Source: DASRTE01 sp035656095 (GTDB lineage Bacteria; Actinomycetota; Actinomycetes; Jiangellales; Jiangellaceae). Taken from it: a stretch of 11,861 nucleotides of DNA. The stretch covers positions 1-11,861 of the forward strand of contig DASRTE010000219.1 of NCBI GenBank assembly GCA_035656095.1, given 5' to 3'. The position numbers and the translations under genes were made by a program. The stretch's first letter is position 1. The number at the start of each line of letters is the position of its first letter. Shown here in pieces: positions 7,213-11,861 of the stretch. Under the pieces are notes generated by a model, which saw only the letters and a list, made by a program, of their open reading frames with translations, did not search any database and had not been told where the DNA came from.

Positions 7213-7216
7213 CTGG

Positions 7217-8641
7217 ATGTTCACCAACGCCGACGAGCTGCTGGCTTTCGTCACGGACGAGGGCGTCGAGTTCATCGACGTGCGCTTCTGCGACCTGCCA
7301 GGCGTCATGCAGCACTTCACCGTGCCCGCAAGCGGGTTCGACGCAGACACCATCAGAGACGGACTGATGTTCGACGGTTCGTCGATCCGGGGGTTCCAGG
7401 CGATCCACGAGTCGGACATGAAGCTCATCGCAGACCCGACGAGTGCGTTCGTCGACCGTTTCCGCCATGCGAAGACACTGGTGATCAACTTCTTTATCGT
7501 CGATCCGTTCACCGACGAGCCGTACAGTCGCGACCCCCGCAACATCGCCAGCAAGGCGGAGGGCTACCTCAAGAGCTCCGGCATCGGCGACACGGCGTAC
7601 TTCGGCCCGGAGGCCGAGTTCTACATCTTCGACGACGTGCGGTTCGAGACCAAGCAGCAGGCGAGCTACTACTACATCGACTCCGTCGAGGGCGCCTGGA
7701 ACACCGGACGGAGGGAGGACGGCGGCAACCTCGGCTACAAGCCGCGCTACAAGCAGGGCTACTTCCCGGTGCCGCCCATGGACCACCTGACCGACCTGCG
7801 ATCGGAGATGCTGAAGAACCTCATCGAGGCCGGCATCACCGTCGAGATGCAGCATCACGAGGTCGGGACCGCCGGGCAGGCGGAGATCGACATCCGGTTC
7901 GACACGCTGCTCAGGCAGGCCGACAACCTGATGAAGTACAAGTACATCGTCAAGAACACCGCGCACGCCGACGGCAGGACGGTGACGTTCATGCCGAAGC
8001 CGATCTTCGGCGACAACGGTTCCGGCATGCACTGCCATCAGAGCATCTGGAAGGACGGCCAGCCGCTGTTCTACGACGAGCTCGGCTACGCCGGGCTGTC
8101 GGATACAGGCCGGTGGTACATCGGTGGCCTGCTCAATCACGCACCCAGCCTGCTGGCATTCACCAACCCGACGGTGAACTCGTACCACCGCCTGGTGCCC
8201 GGGTTCGAGGCGCCGGTCAACCTGGTCTACAGCCAGCGCAACCGTTCGGCCTGCGTGCGCATCCCGATCACGGGCTCCAACCCGAAGGCCAAGCGGATCG
8301 AGTTCCGGGTGCCCGATCCGTCCTGCAACCCGTACATCGCCTTCGCCGCGATGCTCATGGCGGGAATCGACGGCATCCGCAACAAGATCGAGCCGCCGGA
8401 GCCGATCGACAAGGATCTCTACGAGCTGCCGCCGGAGGAGCACGCCCTCGTGCAGCAGGTGCCGGGCTCGCTGCCGGAGGTGCTCGACGCGCTCGAGGCC
8501 GACCACGACTTCCTGCTCGAGGGAGGCGTGTTCACGCCGGACCTGATCGAGACGTGGATCGACTGGAAGCGCGCGAACGAGATCGACCCCATCCGGCTGC
8601 GCCCGCACCCGCACGAGTTCGAGCTCTACTACGACATCTGA
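7217..8641 (+). CDS. glnA: Type I glutamine synthetase
   Basis: GlnA condenses glutamate and ammonia with ATP to give glutamine, the main route of ammonium assimilation; the enzyme is a cytoplasmic dodecamer. The 474-aa length is normal. Visible signatures are FDGSSIRG (52-59), the metal and glutamate region GPEAEFYIFD (130-139), HHEVGTAGQAEID (213-225), the ATP-binding segment KPIFGDNGSGMHCHQS (261-276), NRSACVRIP (342-350), EFRVPDPSCNPY (362-373), and the adenylylation loop KDLYELPPEE with Tyr402. The last marks it as the GSI-beta form controlled by GlnE adenylyltransferase; glnE itself is not in the window. Transcription is probably controlled by GlnR from the boxes at 7057-7094. It is the orthologue of mycobacterial glnA1. 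A long open frame on the opposite strand across it is a GC-rich shadow. Confidence 0.98.
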   Translation: MFTNADELLAFVTDEGVEFIDVRFCDLPGVMQHFTVPASGFDADTIRDGLMFDGSSIRGFQAIHESDMKLIADPTSAFVDRFRHAKTLVINFFIVDPFTDEPYSRDPRNIASKAEGYLKSSGIGDTAYFGPEAEFYIFDDVRFETKQQASYYYIDSVEGAWNTGRREDGGNLGYKPRYKQGYFPVPPMDHLTDLRSEMLKNLIEAGITVEMQHHEVGTAGQAEIDIRFDTLLRQADNLMKYKYIVKNTAHADGRTVTFMPKPIFGDNGSGMHCHQSIWKDGQPLFYDELGYAGLSDTGRWYIGGLLNHAPSLLAFTNPTVNSYHRLVPGFEAPVNLVYSQRNRSACVRIPITGSNPKAKRIEFRVPDPSCNPYIAFAAMLMAGIDGIRNKIEPPEPIDKDLYELPPEEHALVQQVPGSLPEVLDALEADHDFLLEGGVFTPDLIETWIDWKRANEIDPIRLRPHPHEFELYYDI

Positions 8642-8656
8642 TCCTCGTCGTAGACC

Positions 8657-8705
8657 CGAAGTGGCCCCTGACCTGCGGCAACGCAGGATCGGGGGGCCAC
8701 TTTCG
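8657..8705 (+). terminator. Compound hairpin terminator after glnA
   Basis: The outer stem pairs aagtggcccc (8659-8668) with ggggccactt (8693-8702). Inside it sits a second perfect stem, cctgcg (8672-8677) with cgcagg (8682-8687), closed by a GCAA tetraloop. Only TTT follows. It lies 15 nt after the glnA stop and can also work on the opposite strand for the convergent gene at 8769. Confidence 0.75.
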
Positions 8706-8723
8706 TTGGCTCTAGAGGGGCGA

Positions 8724-8773
8724 GATTCCGCAGGGATTCCGCGGGAGATCGGATCAAGCTGACGAACGTCAGC
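8724..8773. repeat. Short tandem repeat and small hairpin at the island's left side
   Basis: gattccgc occurs at 8724-8731 and 8735-8742 as part of an 11-nt tandem repeat (10 of 11 bases equal). A 7-bp hairpin, gctgacg (8758-8764)-AA-cgtcagc (8767-8773), overlaps the stop codon of the minus-strand gene and may end its transcript. No matching direct repeat that could be an attachment-site pair was found at the right side. Confidence 0.5.
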
Positions 8774-9929
8774 GGAACCGGGCGTCAGCGCGTGGCCAAG
8801 GGCTCACGTAGACCAGACCGGTCATCATCTCGTGGGCGCTCCCGTGAAGGGCCACGAGGCGCCGCAGTGGATCGGACGGATACGGAACCTCACTTGGCGT
8901 CGGCTCTGGCGGTAGCTCGACTCTGACGCCGTCCCGCATCGCCCTGAAGGCTACCTCGTTGCGCGCCTTCCACGTGTCGTAGGGATGAGGGTTCGCGCCC
9001 AGGAACCAGAAGTACGACGTCGCGGACTGCGCAGCCACAAGTACCTGCTCGACCTCGTCGAGGCTCGCCAGGGTCGGCGCTGGGCGCTGGTCGAGTGAAC
9101 GAATGAAGTTCCTCAACTCCAGCACACCCAACGTGATCGCGTAGAGAAGCACGAGTTCGCTGCTGTAGTGGTCGTACTTCGGCCAGCCCAGCAGGGCATC
9201 GCGCCCGTACGTCTCGCGACGATGGTCCACGACCGGGTACGCGTAGCCGCTCAGGAATCGGCAATGGGTGGCGAGGCGTCCGGCATCGATATCGTCGACA
9301 AGCTGGTTCTCCTGCAGGTTCGAAAGCAGGGACGTATACGTCAGGTAGACGCGCCACATCGCCTGGTTCTCCCGCGCCATTCGTCGAAGCTCGTCCGTGC
9401 TGATCGCCCAGTCCTCGGTCTGAACGCTCGGCGGGCCAAGAGTTGGCTCGTATTGCTCAAGCAGGAAGTAGTAGATGCTGACCTGGCGCCTGTCGCCATC
9501 GTCATCCGGCCCCGAGTACAGGCCCTCGCGGACCATGCGAACCTCGCCCCTCCTGGTACGCGTCCAGTCGCGGATCGTCTTGGTCCACTCGGCTCCGGCG
9601 GCGCGAGCTGCCTCCCACTCCTTCCATTTCGCCTCGTCCACCCCGCTGTAGCGCTGTACGAGTGTTTGCCCCAGGAACACCAGCCAATCGACGACCGTGT
9701 GCTCAAGGCCTGTGCGCAGCAAGGCGAACGCCGAGTCGTACCGGAACTGGCCAGCCAGCACGACCGCAGAGTCGAGATGAGCCGCGAGACTGCGTACGCG
9801 GTCTGCCATGTCGGTGACATCCATGTACTGGACGTCGTCCCACTGCAATCGCTGCGGGAGCTTGTCCATTACTTCGTATAGGCGAGCCCAGGAGGTCACC
9901 AGGTCCCCATGCTCTTCGTCGGCCGTCAC
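8769..9929 (-). CDS. Hypothetical 386-aa protein, translationally coupled to an integrase remnant
   Basis: I do not recognise a named family with confidence. The intact 386-aa protein is predicted mostly helical and soluble, with no signal peptide or membrane helix, and rich in Trp and Tyr. Notable segments are FRYDSAFALLRTGLEHTVVDW (62-82, containing R72-x4-H77), EWTKTIRDW (114-122), REGLYSG and SIYYFLLEQYEPTLGPP (151-167), HCRFLSGYAYPV (222-233), KYDHYSSELVLLYA (251-264), and YFWFLGANPHPYD (306-318). The RxxxxH in a helix faintly recalls HEPN or DUF5677-type proteins, an untested idea. The GTG start at 9929 overlaps the stop of the integrase frame (GTGA), and no start codon lies upstream in frame. 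Codon use is less GC-biased than in the housekeeping genes, consistent with transfer. It is the only full-length gene in the integrase part of the island. Confidence 0.75.
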   Translation of the reverse strand: MTADEEHGDLVTSWARLYEVMDKLPQRLQWDDVQYMDVTDMADRVRSLAAHLDSAVVLAGQFRYDSAFALLRTGLEHTVVDWLVFLGQTLVQRYSGVDEAKWKEWEAARAAGAEWTKTIRDWTRTRRGEVRMVREGLYSGPDDDGDRRQVSIYYFLLEQYEPTLGPPSVQTEDWAISTDELRRMARENQAMWRVYLTYTSLLSNLQENQLVDDIDAGRLATHCRFLSGYAYPVVDHRRETYGRDALLGWPKYDHYSSELVLLYAITLGVLELRNFIRSLDQRPAPTLASLDEVEQVLVAAQSATSYFWFLGANPHPYDTWKARNEVAFRAMRDGVRVELPPEPTPSEVPYPSDPLRRLVALHGSAHEMMTGLVYVSPWPRADARFR

Positions 9930-10420
9930 ACCGTCGATTTTGACCTGCTGCCACGACCCGCGGTCGGCGATTGCACTGGTCCGCTGCTCTGGTCATAGCT
10001 TCTGTCGCTGTAAACGGCCGCTACGGCCGCACGCGAGGTGTCGTCCCTGTCCGGCCAGAGGTGGCCGTACGTGTCAAGCGTCGTCTTGGCCGAGGCATGC
10101 CGCAGCCGTGCCTGGACGACCTTGACGTCAAGCCCTGAGGCGATGAGCAGCGAGGCGAAGTAGTGGCGCAGGTCGTGGAACCGGAAGTCCTCCAGCAGTC
10201 CGATCTACTCGCGAGCGGCCCGGATCGCACGCTCGATTGTCCACGGCCCAGCGGGGTTGCCCCACTCGTCGTCGGCCAGGGTTTGGCCGTTGCCGAGGCG
10301 GACCGCCTCGGCGAGCAGGTGAGCCATCTCCTTTGGGATCGGGATCGGCGTCCGGCTGGCGTCGGACTTCAGTGGCTCGTCGACCCACTGCACCGACGGT
10401 GAGATCACGCCGGAGGCGAA
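9926..10420 (-). pseudogene. Tyrosine-recombinase (phage-type integrase) C-terminal remnant
   Basis: The minus strand reads as the C-terminal catalytic part of an actinobacterial tyrosine integrase. After VQWVDEPLKSDASRTPIPIP come an in-frame TAG at 10207-10205, then FRFHDLRHYFASLLIASG with the catalytic HxxR box, VVQARLRHASAKTTLD with the conserved His, and TYGHLWPD with the nucleophilic Tyr. It ends at TGA 9928-9926. The N-terminal SAM-like domain and the first catalytic Arg are missing: a TGA lies just upstream in frame and homology stops near 10410-10420. Truncation plus an amber codon means it cannot be active unless the stop is a sequencing error and the missing part is elsewhere. Its final TGA overlaps the start of the 386-aa gene. 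Confidence 0.88.
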
Positions 10421-10421
10421 A

Positions 10422-10496
10422 CCTCACCCTCCCCTGTCCGACGTCGCCGAGGGCTACCGCGCCATGGACGAACGCCGCGCGATCAAGACCTCCTGA
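10422..10496 (+). pseudogene. C-terminal remnant of a zinc-dependent alcohol dehydrogenase
   Basis: The plus-strand frame ending at TGA 10494-10496 reads PLSDVAEGYRAMDERRAIKTS. This resembles the C-terminal end of actinobacterial medium-chain zinc-dependent alcohol dehydrogenases (…EGYRAMDERRAIKTLL). Nothing of the other ~340 residues precedes it; instead the opposite-strand integrase remnant begins. It is a stub left by insertion or deletion. The assignment rests on one short motif recalled from the family. Confidence 0.6.
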
Positions 10497-10691
10497 CCCC
10501 CTGACCCCCGCCCCCCGTAACGCCTCGTCCGCCGACCATCCGCGCGCCGCCATTGTCGGGGCTGCGGCTGATCGTCGTGCTGCTCGCAGCCGGCTGTGGC
10601 GTGCAGCACGACCCGGGGCAGGCGAGCACCACACACCCCTACCACCGAGTACCGGACACCGACAGCACGGCCAGCCCAGGAGGCAGGCCTC
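10497..10691 (+). other. Intergenic stretch with a lipoprotein-signal-like open frame and a good ribosome binding site
   Basis: No full gene is seen. The frame from TTG 10553 reads LSGLRLIVVLLAAGCGVQ, like a lipoprotein signal peptide (hydrophobic core, then AAGC), followed by a Ser/Thr/Pro-rich stretch. It is out of frame with the cyclophilin-like gene behind it, so it could be the frameshifted former N-terminus of that protein. AGGAGG at 10678-10683 is the ribosome binding site for the ATG at 10692. Confidence 0.4.
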
Positions 10692-11039
10692 ATGGACATC
10701 CGACACGTCATCGACGGCATCCAGACGCGCGGCACCCTGGAGGACACACCGTCGGCACTCGACCTCGCCGACCTCCTGCCGCTCACCTTGTCTCGGAGCG
10801 ACTTCCACAGCAGCGAGCGGATCGCCGACCTGCCGCGGGCGCTCACGACCTCCGAAGCACCCGCGGGAACCGCCGCACAGGCAGGCGACATCGCCTACTA
10901 CGCGCCCTGGGAGAACCTGACCCTGTTCTACCGCGACAGCCCGTACGCCTCTGGGCTGATCCGGCTCAGCCGTCTCGACGCTCAATCGGTCCAGCTCCTC
11001 GCTGGCCTGGGCCGAACGCCGCCGCAAGCATTGAGCTGA
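10692..11039 (+). CDS. Cyclophilin-like domain protein
   Basis: This 115-aa protein matches the small bacterial 'cyclophilin-like' family (cyclophilin-type barrel, unknown function). Visible family blocks are LEDTPSALDLADLLPLTL (16-33), SERIADLPRAL (41-51), GDIAYYAPWENLTLFYRD (65-82) and GLIRLSRLD (88-96). Prolyl isomerase activity should not be assumed for this family. ATG at 10692 is chosen because AGGAGG lies 8 nt upstream and the domain starts right after it; a longer in-frame extension to 10596 adds only low-complexity residues. Many relatives are exported lipoproteins. Here no signal peptide is in frame, although a signal-like sequence exists upstream in another frame. Its island neighbours give no functional hint. 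Confidence 0.8.
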   Translation: MDIRHVIDGIQTRGTLEDTPSALDLADLLPLTLSRSDFHSSERIADLPRALTTSEAPAGTAAQAGDIAYYAPWENLTLFYRDSPYASGLIRLSRLDAQSVQLLAGLGRTPPQALS

Positions 11040-11083
11040 TCGACCACAGCGACTGAAAGAGCTGACTGACCACGGCGACTGAA
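11035..11083 (+). repeat. Imperfect 26-nt-period direct repeat at the cyclophilin-like gene's end
   Basis: Two 23-nt units (11035-11057 and 11061-11083) share 20 of 23 bases (core gaccac-gcgactgaa). The first contains the stop codon of the cyclophilin-like gene. This looks like a small local duplication. Confidence 0.75.
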
Positions 11084-11152
11084 CCAACCGACGCGACCCA
11101 ACATCGCAGGAGGAGACACCGTCACCCGCGCCGACGCCGACGAAAAAGGGGG

Positions 11153-11335
11153 ACCCGCAGACCGGTCGGCGAACTCATCCCGCTCACCGTCCCCGAAGTC
11201 CGGCGCCTACTCGCCCAGCTGATCTGGTACCAGCCACCCGACATGACAGCCGTCCTGGGCTGGTCACGATGACGACGACGACACCAAGCCCGCGCCCGCA
11301 GCTGCCACTGCAGAACCCGCGGCGCCTCACCATAA
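11153..11335 (+). pseudogene. Transposase C-terminal remnant (IS701-like DDE family, tentative)
   Basis: The frame holding 11171-11272 reads GELIPLTVPEVRRLLAQLIW, then GWSR, an in-frame TGA (11273-11275), then RRRHQARARSCHCRTRG up to TAA 11333-11335. The pattern PLTVPE-RRLLA … WS-WRRRHQARAR is the usual C-terminus of a group of actinobacterial DDE transposases. The TGA sits where the family has Trp (WSRWRRRHQ), a one-base TGG-to-TGA change. No upstream catalytic part exists in the window, so this is a dead end-fragment of an insertion sequence. The family name is from memory. Confidence 0.7.
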
Positions 11336-11358
11336 GTGCGGCTGTAGTACTAGGTCCA

Positions 11359-11414
11359 TGATCACCGTGGGCGGTTGGTGCCCGCCCGGCGGGACGGCAA
11401 CCTCACGGTGATCA
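11359..11414. repeat. Strong long-stem hairpin between the transposase remnant and the SulP gene
   Basis: Arms tgatcaccgtg (11359-11369) and cacggtgatca (11404-11414) are perfect 11-bp reverse complements. Inside them ggttg (11373-11377) can pair with caacc (11398-11402), and the apex contains cccgc-ccg-gcggg. There is no T-run. It may be a bidirectional terminator or a structured RNA; I recognise no known family. Confidence 0.7.
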
Positions 11415-11415
11415 G

Positions 11416-11458
11416 GCCCGACGGCGGGGTCGCCCGGGCCGGTCGACCGTCGTCGGGC
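11416..11458. repeat. Second hairpin adjoining the first
   Basis: Bases 11416-11427 (gcccgacggcgg) pair with 11447-11458 (ccgtcgtcgggc), 12 bp with one G-T wobble, around a GC-rich loop. It starts 2 nt after the previous hairpin ends and lies upstream of the putative SulP promoter. Confidence 0.6.
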
Positions 11459-11473
11459 ATGACGGCCGGGGGC

Positions 11474-11479
11474 TAGCCT
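11474..11479 (+). promoter_or_regulatory. Putative leaderless-type -10 of the SulP gene
   Basis: TAGCCT fits TANNNT and ends 7 nt before the GTG at 11487, the same geometry as at lipB, lipA and the DUF4191 gene. No clear -35 is visible. GGCAGGGG just before the GTG is purine-rich but too close to the start to act as a normal Shine-Dalgarno. Confidence 0.5.
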
Positions 11480-11486
11480 GGCAGGG

Positions 11487-11861
11487 GTGCACGAGGCCGA
11501 GGGACGCTGGCGACGACGCGTCCCGATCCTGACCTGGTTGCCCGGCTACGAGCGTCGCTGGTTGCGTGGCGACGTCGTTGCCGGGGCGGTGGTCGCGGCT
11601 CTGGCGGTGCCCCAGGCACTGGGCTACGCGGCGCTGGCCGGGGCGCCGGTGGAGATGGGGCTCTACGCGGTCCCGGTGGCGCTGCTGGTCTACGCCGTGC
11701 TGGGGTCGTCGCGCGAGCTGGTCGTTGGCCCGGTCTCCACGGTGGCGGTGCTCTCCGGGTCGCTGCTCGCCTCCTTCGGCGTAGCCCGCACGGGCGAGGC
11801 CGCCGCCTACACGGCCGCCATGGCGATCGCTGCCGGCGTGGTGCTTGTCGTCGCCGGTGTG
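11487..11861 (+). CDS. SulP-family inorganic anion transporter, N-terminal part (3' end outside window)
   Basis: Only the first 125 residues are in the window, and the frame stays open to the last base. The sequence LTWLPGYERRWLRGDVVAGAVVAALAVPQALGYAALAGAPVEMGLYA, followed by LLVYAVLGSSRELVVGPVST, is the standard start of SulP/SLC26 permeases, which move sulfate, bicarbonate or other anions across the cytoplasmic membrane. The first membrane helices lie at about 28-48 and 60-75, with the substrate-site segment VPQALGYAALAG (41-52), then helices at about 83-100 and 108-125. A C-terminal STAS domain, or a fused carbonic anhydrase domain as in some actinobacteria, would lie outside. GTG 11487 is preferred because the conserved WLPGY motif follows about 17 residues later. 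Confidence 0.92.
   Translation, partial: MHEAEGRWRRRVPILTWLPGYERRWLRGDVVAGAVVAALAVPQALGYAALAGAPVEMGLYAVPVALLVYAVLGSSRELVVGPVSTVAVLSGSLLASFGVARTGEAAAYTAAMAIAAGVVLVVAGV

Noticed and set aside
6923..8614. 563-codon open frame on the minus strand opposite glnA
   Set aside because: It mirrors the codon structure of a certain glnA gene in GC-rich DNA, has an Arg/Val/Asp-rich sequence without recognisable domains, and lacks its own control signals.
7120..8715. 531-codon plus-strand frame overlapping glnA
   Set aside because: It is a frame-shifted reading of glnA with an Arg/Ala/Gly-rich composition typical of shadow frames.
8724..8742. gattccgc direct repeat as an integrase attachment site
   Set aside because: Both copies lie side by side on the left; no partner was found on the right side of the island, and no tRNA gene is nearby.
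10128..11087. 319-codon minus-strand frame covering the integrase and cyclophilin-like region
   Set aside because: It is out of frame with the integrase motifs and opposite the cyclophilin-like domain, and its composition is Arg/Gly/Ala-rich.
11395..11405. GGCAACCTC next to a hairpin upstream of a SulP gene, recalling a SAM riboswitch core
   Set aside because: The other conserved parts of SAM-I or SAM-IV aptamers are not visible, and the putative SulP promoter lies downstream of the element, so it would not be in the message.

Overview
The window is very GC-rich DNA from an actinobacterium. The left 8.6 kb keeps the order dihydrolipoamide acyltransferase E2 – SDR epimerase – lipB – lipA – DUF4191 membrane protein – glnA. 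From memory this matches dlaT–Rv2216–lipB–lipA–Rv2219–glnA1 of Mycobacterium tuberculosis. A Pseudonocardia-like member of the Mycobacteriales/Pseudonocardiales is the best guess; the sequence alone does not fix the genus. Two differences from that order stand out: a receptor-type Ser/Thr kinase gene on the opposite strand between the epimerase and lipB, and no RDD-family gene between the DUF4191 gene and glnA.

Region 1 (1-2764): the 3' part of sucB/dlaT (at least two lipoyl domains, a subunit-binding domain and a CoA acyltransferase domain) is followed after 34 nt by a TIGR01777-type epimerase. Region 2 (2778-4385, minus): a transmembrane kinase with an altered catalytic loop, convergent with the epimerase and divergent from lipB. 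Region 3 (4528-7026): lipB, lipA and a two-helix DUF4191 protein. LipB and LipA make the lipoyl cofactor that the E2 protein at the left edge carries, so the cluster is functionally coherent. All three genes have a TANNNT hexamer 6-7 nt before the start codon, which suggests leaderless transcripts; the lipA hexamer uses the lipB stop codon. Region 4 (7027-8705): glnA, type I glutamine synthetase, with a two-box GlnR-like operator, a putative -10, an AGGAGG ribosome binding site and a compound terminator hairpin.

Region 5 (about 8706-11460) looks like an accessory, decayed insertion zone. On the minus strand a tyrosine-integrase remnant (N-terminus missing, one in-frame amber stop) overlaps by GTGA an intact 386-aa gene of unknown function. 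The integrase remnant abuts the last ~24 codons of a zinc-dependent alcohol dehydrogenase on the other strand. Then come a small cyclophilin-like gene, an imperfect tandem repeat, a transposase C-terminal remnant with a TGA in place of a conserved Trp, and two strong hairpins side by side. Region 6 (11487 to the end): the 5' part of a SulP-family anion transporter, again with a leaderless-type promoter.

No tRNA, rRNA or CRISPR array was seen. The most unusual items are the 386-aa gene coupled to the broken integrase, the atypical kinase inside the lipoate cluster, the stop codon shared with a promoter, and the twin hairpins before the transporter.
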